A stretch of DNA of 64,000 nt from positions 9,176,001 to 9,240,000 of the forward strand of contig JAUEDM010000001.1 of NCBI GenBank assembly GCA_033439685.1, read 5' to 3'. A program made the translations under genes and the position numbers. The notes under the pieces are model-generated. The model saw only the letters and a program-made list of their open reading frames with translations. It made no database searches and had not been told where the DNA came from. The DNA is from Apodospora peruviana. Lineage: Eukaryota > Ascomycota > Sordariomycetes > Sordariales > Lasiosphaeriaceae. Positions 57,001 to 64,000 of the stretch are shown in pieces (within the stretch, counting starts at the first letter, position 1; each line of letters starts with the position of its first letter).

Positions 57001-58785
57001 CGCCGCAAACCAAAGGAATAATTGCGGGACTCGTTTTACCAGACCTTTGTGGGGCTGTTGAAGAACAGCTCGCAGCCTTGATCAGTTTTGGCAGTGGTCA
57101 CTACCCTCCAGACGACTTCGTTCAATTTCGGCCTGGGGAAATGATTACGGGACGTATCCTGTACGAGTTATTGCATTTGGAACTAAAACAGTTCTCGAAT
57201 CACGCCTTGGGATGACCAAGGAAAAAATGGACGAGTGTAGGGGAGCCTACCAAGAGGCACTTGGCTCCCTTGAGGCAGTGTCATATCCCCTTCAGGACTA
57301 TGCCGGCAACACCTGCGCTTTTCGATGTTGTGATGCCTTAGCCGCGTACCTTGGGACACGATCAGAAAAAATTCAAGACCCGGTTTCTCTTCGGCTCTTC
57401 TACCTTCGACGCCTTTTGCAGTCTCGCCTTCAGCCCGACACCGTATCCGTTCCAACACCACAACCTACATCCAACGAGGCCGACGAGAACGAGTCGCCGG
57501 GCGCTGAGTGGCACTAATGTCAGCTCCCAGGTGGAACGCGCCTCGACACACCAGCCAAGTCACATGCCGTGGGCTCCCCCGAGGACAACCCGTCACCCAG
57601 GGGGTCAGGCGACAACCCATCAGTCGCGATCAGTCTTGAGTTTCGGCTAGCACGGGGCCAAGAACAAAATCCTCTTCCTGGTCCTAACATCAGCTTACCG
57701 GATGGACGCTCTTTGCAAGTCGAGCATCTCACCCATGCGGTGAATGGAGACATGGAGGTTGGCATCGAGCAACAGACACCGCTAGGGGTAGAAAGTGTGG
57801 ATCATCACACACTCTCTGAGACAATCTTCAGCAGGTTGGAGATTCTGTCACAAGCAGCTGGCTCTCCCACGACACAGTTTCAAACTTGGCCAAACAACGG
57901 CGTGCACACGGCCGAAAACAACGGTAACCTGTCGTTTCTGGGGGGGGGGGGGGGGGGGGGGGGCAAGACGGCGGTGTGAATTCACAGGAGATACCCCAAC
58001 CCAGAGTTGTTGAATCGGCTCTTGATCTGTTTGCTTCCATTTGCGCAGGCCAGGAAGGCGAACCCACGTCACAGCGCAACGAGGCCCCGACCGGACCAAC
58101 CCAACCACCCGGCACTGCCAACGACACACGACGCCACCCGGAGCCTGCGGATCACGATGGCCAATTGCCAGGCGCTGTGGCTTTAGGATATACGAGTCAT
58201 GACACCCGGCTATAACCTTCCGCATTCAGTTTCACCGCGCAACAAGGGCGGCCACCCGGCGATGGGGTCCGATCGACAAGCCGGCCCGAACATCACGGCG
58301 AACCGGTAACCTCGTTGCTTGATTTGAGCCTCATCGAACCAGGCCTGGGCGAGGAAGAGTTCACAGAAGCATCACTCCTAGGAATCGATCATGTCACGCA
58401 ACAGGGAGAAGGAGGAATGCAACCAGGTGACCAAGCTGAGGCTGAAAACCCATGGCGGGCAGGAAACCGGTTCGAATCAGAGCATGGCAAACCCACCTCG
58501 CTGCCTGAGTCGATGCAAATGCCGCCCGGGACGATTAATATCCCAACCATTCATCTTAACAGGCATTTTCAACCTCAATCTGATAATGGCTATTTACTTT
58601 TACAATTCGATACTGGGAATAACGAGCGCGTTGTAGATATTGATCTCATGTTCAGTCAGCCGTGCGATAATCACTTCACTGGTTTTCCGACAAACGCTGG
58701 AGAAAATAACCACCAGGAAGGTACGGAAGTATTGGGAGTGAACCGATTCTTTCGAGGATTCTCATCTTCGCCGTCTCTAGAATAG
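54031..58785 (+). pseudogene. Large unrecognised gene, broken in several places
   Basis: From the ATG at 54031 (MYGSEKVMTLSEEVLFWKQK, then a short coiled coil LEAENQTLKQRI) coding-like sequence runs to 58785 in changing frames. A globular piece near 54600-54890 has NRYMNVVLEGQEKGADYLKK. The long frame 55233-57215 is Pro/Ser/Gln-rich and repetitive (PGDPLQIVPSPPPTQPQSRP and a second version near 56965). It ends with LCGAVEEQLAALISFGSGHY. An intron of only 38 bases (57148..57185) would join it to DECRGAYQEALGSLEAVSYP. Further breaks are an in-frame TAA at 57515, a poly-G run at 57940-57963 and a TAA at 58213. The ancestral protein may have had over 1,300 residues. I do not recognise the family; a nuclear or scaffold-type protein would suit the composition. 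Confidence 0.45.
57940..57963. repeat. Poly-G run of 24
   Basis: This run of 24 G lies inside the large broken gene. The frame is open into it (NNGNLSFLG...) and a different frame is open behind it (NSQEIPQPRVVESALDLFAS). It therefore coincides with a frame change. Confidence 0.9.
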
Positions 58786-58826
58786 TGTTCGTCTACAACT
58801 AGTATCTCCTATCCCAAAGCTTCCCT

Positions 58827-59510
58827 TCAGGTCGTGAGATGCACAATGCAGTAGAAACAAATATCGCGATCCTTTTCCACATCCTTCCTTAGGAGCACCT
58901 GCTCCCCTGACTGAAGAAAGATCATCTCACCCACTTGACACTGGAAACAGGATTTGGTGGTGCCACCACCAGCAGTAGGAGACAGGATAATCCCTTTAAA
59001 AGGGGGTTCTTCCCGCACTGCGATCACCGGGGCGGTTCCCTGGGCGCCTTCACCCTCTCTCGGCCGAGGCCTTCGGACAAATATGAGTATCACAAATTTG
59101 CCCTCTGAGATCCTCATGCCCTGACCTCGAAGCCAGAAAATATTACCATTGTAAGTATCTGGATTGATGCCGAACCCCTTCCCCTTCGCCCATTTGTATA
59201 GTGTGTTTTCCTATATTTTCATTAGTGTTTGGCCGTGTATCTTTATTTAGGCTTAACAAACCATAACCTTGTGAAATCCAAGATTTAGCTCTTGAGCTGG
59301 GTGGGGTTGTGATAGAATTTGCAACCTCAGTATATCAGTGTCCTTCACGGATTCCATACCCTCAGTGTAGCAGGCAATCGACTCAGCTAGCCGCCGAATG
59401 AGATTTATGATCCATTCAGCCTGTTTCTGAGTGGTTTTGAATGTCGGCCCGTCCAATTCTAAGTCGTCAGTCGTGATGCTCACGATGTCGGCAGCACGGA
59501 CGACAGGCAT
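58827..59510 (-). CDS. Unrecognised protein of 210 residues
   Basis: Two exons (59510..59262 and 59210..58827) join in phase across a 51-bp intron (GTTTGT donor, ACTAATG branch, ATATAG acceptor). A donor six bases earlier (GTTATG) is also possible. The N-terminal exon is mainly helical (TQKQAEWIINLIRRLAES). The second exon is beta-rich: WLRGQGMRISEGKFVILIFV, then a C-x2-C pair (CFQCQVGEM) and a final CFYC. The paired cysteines could bind zinc. No family is recognised. It is convergent with the large broken gene and belongs to the same island. Confidence 0.55.
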
Positions 59511-59930
59511 GTTGTTGACCGTGATGTGTTCCCAAGAAAAATAAATGAATGAGAATACACAAAGCACAATTGTAGAGCACGTTCTCAGGCTTATATAGAT
59601 GTATGCAGGCGGAGTTGGAGAATGGCGAGCAGAGCCTCCCTTGTCAAAGAATGGAAATTCAACGTTGGCATGTTTCGGTCCTCCTTATCTTTATCAGATA
59701 GCTCATTGGGTTGCATCCACGTGAGTAACCTTGTGACCAGCTGATTCCTGTTAGACATTTGCGGTTGGTGTTCTCGATGTGACTAACCATATACAGAAAT
59801 TACCGAGCTAGGCCAGATTTGGCCTAGTTTTCAACACTTCCTCGGACAACTTTCGAAAGAAACCGACCAATCAGACTTCGTCTCCCCGACCCTTTCAACA
59901 CTATCACCAACATCACCGCCGTCACATCTC
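59511..59930. other. Gap between two minus-strand island genes
   Basis: This is promoter territory of the 210-residue gene. No other feature was seen. Confidence 0.45.
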
Positions 59931-60198
59931 TCAAAAACCGTGGCCTCTCTTTTGGTCTGGTTCAGCCTCCTTCATGACTTTGTCCAAGTCAATTACTGTC
60001 TCTTCCTCTTTCTTCACATCACTGGTTGATCCGTTTGTGGCCTGTCCATATCTTGTCAGTGTACTTCGCTTAACTTTTAAGAGAACTTACTGGCGACGGT
60101 GGGGGAGCTGGCGGCAGAGGGGGAGTAGGCTTGGGGGGTTGCGGCAAATTCAACTTCGTGCCTGAATTCCCGTTTGTACCGGTGCCGTTGCTATCCAT
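59931..60198 (-). CDS. Small Pro-rich/acidic protein, 72 residues
   Basis: Two exons (60198..60091 and 60041..59931) splice with a perfect GTAAGT donor and ACAG acceptor to 72 residues. The first half is Asn/Gly then proline-rich (LPQPPKPTPPLPPAPPPSP). The second half is charged (STSDVKKEEETVIDLDKVMK). It is probably disordered. It was found by joining exons too short to stand out alone. Function is unknown; it could be a real small gene of the island or the 5' end of a decayed larger one. Confidence 0.45.
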
Positions 60199-60488
60199 CG
60201 TCACTAGTTGTTTAGAGAGTTGATGATGATGGAGTTCGTGCGATGAGCGCCAGACTCGCAGTGTTGAACCTGCGTTTGGGCCTCGAGTGTCCGAAGTCGT
60301 TGCGGCTCGGTCATGAGGGACAGGCCTGTCGGCTAGGTAGGGTTGTGGGCTGCGATGTGTTCTTAGGTGACAAAAGAGACTATGGAAGGAAGTGTTGAGC
60401 CGGCCGGTGATACTCGGGGCATGTCAGTCCCCTGTTTTGAGAAAGCCAGAACACTGGTCGCCGTCTTGGGAGTCCTCTTACATGAAAA

Positions 60489-61164
60489 TCAATATATTGT
60501 AGTAGGTAGAGGAAGATAGTGTATCTTTCGACGTTCAGAGCACCACTTGCAAAACTCTGAGTCTTGGATATCGACTGCTTTGGTACACTCCCACCAGCAA
60601 TTGCAATGAGGCGGTATTTTCATATCTTCTTGCACGGGAAGAAGGGCATTCTTATACCTGCCAGCCGGTGAGGTCACATCTGGGTCGGTTGAGAAACTGA
60701 TGGTTGCAAGAAGATCCTCCTGTATAAGCTGCGAGAGCGAGAAACCACCCATGTCTCACAAATTCCTCCAGGTGAATGCCGTATTCACTCTGTTGTAGAG
60801 TTATGCTACGACGAGACACGTACGTCGTCGCCCGTTCCCACTCTGTCTGATGAAGCAGCAGTTGACAAATGAGAGCAAAATCAACACGATGCCGGTAGCT
60901 CGGGTGCTCCTCGTGCGGCCGGGATCCCATCCGGTAGCCAAACTAGTCAGCCGCAGGTACAGGCATGGACGGCGAGTTGAAATTGACTTTGTCTGAACCA
61001 AACTTTCTACGTGGAGCTATCACCACGAGTCGACGTGCATGGTTCAATATCGACCAGTTTGCATTGGTCAATGGCTTGTTCACCCCAAGGTAAGCGGCCG
61101 TGATGACTGGCATCCTAATCTGGCACAGCCTTGGATATGTGACACGGTAGCCCTCCAAGTCCAA
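60489..61164 (-). pseudogene. Cysteine-rich hypothetical gene interrupted by stop and frameshift
   Basis: Minus-strand coding-like sequence (RLCQIRMPVITAAYLGVNKP) runs into an in-frame TAG at about 60943. It continues in the same frame with SRPHEEHPSYRHRVDFALIC and EYGIHLEEFVRHG, then shifts frame at about 60750. It ends with a Cys/His-rich tail (HCNCWWECTKAVDI, FCKWCSERRK) that may bind zinc. I do not recognise the family. A single stop plus one shift suggests fairly recent inactivation. Confidence 0.42.
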
Positions 61165-61407
61165 TTGTAGACCAACCTATGGGAGAAAATGTACCTGGCG
61201 ACACAAGCCTCCGAGATGTAATAGTTAACCAGCCTTGACCTCCCGGTCAATGTATGCAGGCCAAGTCCAGGCTGCCTCCACCCCGAAGCGCTGCCCCTGC
61301 AAGCCATATTAAGCTTATTCAAGGTCTCTGTCCAATCTCCATCGCATATAGAGAGCTGCCCCGCAAGCCAGATTTATCTTGGATGTGAGTTGTTCTGCCT
61401 AACGCAG

Positions 61408-61479
61408 GCATCCACTTCCATCCATCCACTTCCACCCATCCACTTCCACCCATCCACTTCCACCCATCCACTTCCACCT
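61408..61479 (+). repeat. 14-bp tandem repeat, about five copies
   Basis: The unit CATCCACTTCCACC is repeated about five times with one variant copy at the left end (CATCCACTTCCATC). It lies directly before the open frame of the next relic. As 14 is not a multiple of three, it would shift frame with each unit gained or lost if it is within an exon. Confidence 0.85.
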
Positions 61480-62271
61480 ATTTGGGGCTGAAGACGATCT
61501 CGAAAAACTTCTTCTGAGCATAGACGTGAACCCTTTAAACGGTACTGCCGAATGGTTACAGAAGGAGGGTGACAGTGTCAGGACATTTTACACTCATGTC
61601 TCACACCCCATCCAGCTCGCCTTCCAAACCCGTCATCACACGCCATTTATCGTCCAACATTCGGAATCAGGACCTCTTGGCCCCACCAATGTCACCCAGA
61701 CCATTGACTACTCTTGGGGTTATGGAGAGCGTAGCCTCATAATAGGTGAGGTAAAAAGACATGGGATAATCGATATCAGAACATGGACAGGCGAGAATCC
61801 AGTAGACAGCACTCGTCGTTGGCTAGGGAAGGAGCTGAGAGGGTAAGTACCACGGCTTTATAACTACAGCTCCCTACTGACAGTTATGGGGATAGATATT
61901 GCCATATGTAAAAATGCTTCGCTGCATCGGTCTTCGATGGCAAGTACCTCCTGATTCTTGTGGTTCACGCCGCAGCTGTTCCCGATATTACCCGGCAGAA
62001 CTGCCCAGTCATTTGTCTGGTTTTCTCAGCCGAGTGTACAACATTACGCTATGGCCTTTTCAGGACGGTGATGCATCAGATCCGGAGAATGCAAGCCGCC
62101 GCAGCCCCGCCGGTAGTCTTAGACGGCTATATTCGTAGATTCAGGTTGTCAGGGTTTCCTTTTTGGGTTTATGGGGATGCCGAACACGAAGAGCATCCAA
62201 ATGGCTATATACGGATTTTGGATGTGTCTGACGCATGGTACTGGCTTCTGCGGATGGAAATGCTGTATTAG
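61480..62271 (+). pseudogene. Kinase-associated fungal repeat-family protein, nonsense-interrupted
   Basis: An open frame (LFGAEDDLEKLLLSIDVNPL near 61480) leads to SLIIGEVKRHGIIDIRTWTG and STRRWLGKELRG. A good intron (61842..61897) follows, then YCHM and a TAA stop. The same frame then continues for about 120 codons (KCFAASVFDGKYLLILVV, CTTLRYGLFRTVMHQIRRMQ, ending MEMLY). This matches, from memory, the N-terminal half of an expanded fungal protein family whose C-terminal half is kinase-like. The next relic supplies exactly such a half. The stop codon and the lack of an upstream ATG make this copy inactive. Confidence 0.5.
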
Positions 62272-62490
62272 ACGAGGATGATAATGTTATTTGGGATACT
62301 GTCCAACTCGGGTTGTGACATCTGCAGTTTTCCGACTAATTTGGTCTTAGTGGATTAGAAAAGTGGATCAACTACATCTCTCATTCTTATATAAGCAAGC
62401 CCTTGGGCCAATTCTCTCTTTCTCCGTTTTCCCGCGTTCTCCCAATTCTTCTCCACCGCTAATACCTTAATTCCCGTCCATTAATTCAAG

Positions 62491-63297
62491 ATGGAGAACG
62501 AGAGTGTTATCGAGATCAAGGTAAGGATCTATTATAACCCCCAAACGCTTATAGCCACTATTATTCATGCTAGTTCTATAGGACATTCGATTCAGGTCCC
62601 GGCGTTTTCAAGCACCTGCGAAACGGCTTGACGAAGATCGGCTTGTCTTCGTCTTAGATGTCCCGCCAAATCCAATTGCTTGCTGGTTATCGTCCTGGGT
62701 ACCACAGCTTGTTCACTCCTGGCTCCTCCAATTACTGCCAGAGTGGTTCTTGCCAACAACTGTTGTTATGAAGGAGCGAAACCCCGCCAAGGCTGATAGT
62801 TACGAAACGAAGTCGAAACATATCGGCATCTTCGATCTCTCCAGGGTACCTACATCCCGCGATTATTTGGCGAGGTAGCCGTCAACAACCCCTGTACGCA
62901 GAGGAGACACCAGATAAGGACGCGGCCCACTCCTGCCATCCTCTTAGAAAAAGTTGAGAGAGTGTCGCTACATAGTCTTTCGACGCAAGAGTTAAAAAGT
63001 CCTTTCCTTCTCACCGAACTCCAAGGCATGTACAATTTGCTCACGAAAAACGGGGTTGTTCATGGGGATCCAAGACTCCACAACTTTCTGCGCATCGATA
63101 AGAGGATCGTTGCTATCGACTTTGAGTTTTCCTACCCTCTACCTAGTGATGTAACAAATAAGGATGAGCTAGAAACCTTGAAGATCGAGTTTGGGAAGCG
63201 AGTCAGGCAGGAAGTGGGGGTAGAATTGGACGATATAGGCCCAAGCCAGGTGTTAGATATAGGTGATCCACAGTGGAAAGACTGGAAAGACTGGTGA
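62491..63297 (+). pseudogene. Kinase-fold (HGD-type) gene with a frameshift
   Basis: The ATG at 62491 starts a small exon (MENESVIEIK) with a clean intron (62521..62581). The second exon reads to VVMKERNPAKADSYETK, containing the likely ATP-binding lysine. One base slip near 62810 moves the kinase sequence to another frame: ETYRHLRSLQGTYIPRLFGE, PAILLEKVE, and the catalytic loop GVVHGDPRLHNFLRIDKR. The Mg loop reads IDFEFSYP instead of DFG, and the end is at 63297. HGD in place of HRD and DFE in place of DFG are also seen in part in the relic at 3448-5496. The gene would be a plausible APH/pseudokinase-type protein but for the slip. Confidence 0.58.
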
Positions 63298-63399
63298 TGG
63301 ATTTGTAGTCTTCTAACACGAAGACTCACAAGCAGAGGGAGACATAGCAAAGTCCCGATTGTTATTGCCCTGCTGCCTATCTTCTGGTCGATGCGCCTA

Positions 63400-63607
63400 A
63401 GCTCCCCAGGCTGGACGGGAGGAGAGAGGGGCGAGGAGGGAGCAAGAGGCTATTGAGAAGCTCCGACGTGAGGAGGAGCGTGCGGAGAAGGAGCGTCTCG
63501 ACAAGAAGGATCTGGACACGGATATTATGGAAATGAAGCGTGAGATCAAGGAGAAGAAAAGGGATATTGTGGAGTTGAAGCACCAGGTCAAGGAGAAGGA
63601 GAAGTAG
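63400..63607 (+). other. Charged coiled-coil open frame
   Basis: A plus-strand frame without an ATG at its start encodes a Glu/Lys/Arg-rich heptad-like helix (EKLRREEERAEKERLDKKDL, MEMKREIKEKKRDIVELKHQ) and stops at 63605-63607. It might be the end of a gene truncated at its 5' side. It overlaps a Ser-rich minus-strand frame, which I consider its shadow. Confidence 0.3.
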
Positions 63608-63706
63608 CTGATGGAGAAATGAACAAAGACGCTACCAGCTCCTTGTACTTCGACTCGTTGGCCTTGTATAACTTGGCAGAATCTTCGCGCCACCATCCAG
63701 GCAACA

Positions 63707-64000
63707 TTACTTCCGCCCGTACTCTATCGCCCATGACCGGAGATCAGGAATAAATGTGTTTCCAAACCAGCGAAGCTCCCTCTCATTGTATTTTCCCTGC
63801 TCTCCACTGCGTGTATGAATTCCTGCTGGATCTTGTCGAACGCTGGTTCGCTGAGAGAAGAGGCTATTAGTCAGGGAGGGGGGTAGATACGGTAATTACA
63901 TCATAGATTCGGCTCCAGATGAGGGAGTCGGCGAGGGCTGCATTTAGGAGAGGCTTCACGCGGTCAAAGCCGTACTTATCGGAGTTGACGGCGGCTGAAG
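63707..64000 (-). CDS. C-terminal end of an unrecognised gene, cut by the window edge
   Basis: Two exons (64000..63900 and 63850..63707) join over a 49-bp intron with GTAATT donor, CTGACTAATAG branch region and CTCAG acceptor. The visible 81 residues include DKYGFDRVKPLLNAALADSL and ERELRWFGNTFIPDLRSWAI, ending EYGRK. The protein is soluble and mainly helical. The rest lies beyond the window, so no function is assigned. Confidence 0.5.

Noticed and set aside
61408..61479. CRISPR-like array
   Set aside because: The repeats are adjacent without unique spacers and the genome is fungal; it is a minisatellite.
1..64000. RIP as the cause of the pseudogenes
   Set aside because: The visible breaks are mostly indels and deletions, and several stop codons replace residues in a way not explained by C-to-T alone; the relics are not strikingly AT-rich. 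A dinucleotide count would be needed to settle it.
1..64000. tRNA or rRNA genes
   Set aside because: Scanning by eye for B-box-like GGTTCRANNCC with a matching acceptor stem found none that fold convincingly; weak candidates may have been missed.

Overview
The window reads as nuclear DNA of a filamentous ascomycete (Pezizomycotina). Genes are split by short GT-AG introns of roughly 50-100 bases with CTAAC/CTGAC-type branch points. The gene content (Zn2Cys6 regulators, DUF1996, LsdA-like ferritin fold, feruloyl esterase, bilirubin-oxidase-like multicopper oxidase, many MFS carriers, polyketide-synthase remnants) is typical of that group. I cannot name the species. All functional calls come from reading translated exons and remembered family motifs; no search was run. 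Start codons were checked by eye, because several open frames begin only at GTG or TTG.

Layout. 0-31 kb is a mostly intact block. It holds a Dal5-type anion/cation MFS carrier, a protein-kinase relic, a four-exon sugar porter, a TauD-type dioxygenase, a broken secreted phospholipase A2, a 633-residue secreted protein of unknown role, a 4.4-kb gene-free stretch, a multicopper oxidase, a monocarboxylate-type MFS carrier, an intronless TPR protein, an MDR oxidoreductase (enoyl-reductase-like), a five-exon C2H2+Zn2Cys6 transcription factor and an LsdA-like ferritin-fold secreted protein. Three CGG-N8-CCG sites lie upstream of the MDR gene and next to the regulator gene.

32.8-39.6 kb looks like the skeleton of a secondary-metabolite cluster. 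It contains a Zn2Cys6 regulator that has lost its sixth cysteine and its reading frame, a short remnant of a polyketide-synthase ketosynthase domain, an intact SAM methyltransferase, an intact short-chain dehydrogenase, a remnant of an MDR enoyl reductase and a second Zn2Cys6 remnant.

40-53 kb carries plant-biomass and secretion genes (DUF1996 protein, feruloyl-esterase-like enzyme), an OrsD-like C2H2 relic, a frameshifted small secreted protein, a clean single-exon gene of unknown function, and a shattered copy of the GINS replication subunit PSF2. A 57-bp near-perfect palindrome at 53.9 kb marks the start of an island (54-64 kb) of unrecognised, repetitive and mostly broken genes, including two further kinase-fold relics.

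The dominant theme is decay by small indels, deletions and nonsense changes. About a dozen relics sit between intact neighbours, so general sequencing error is an unlikely full explanation. Three runs of 21-24 G/C are suspicious and could be assembly problems or hypermutable tracts.
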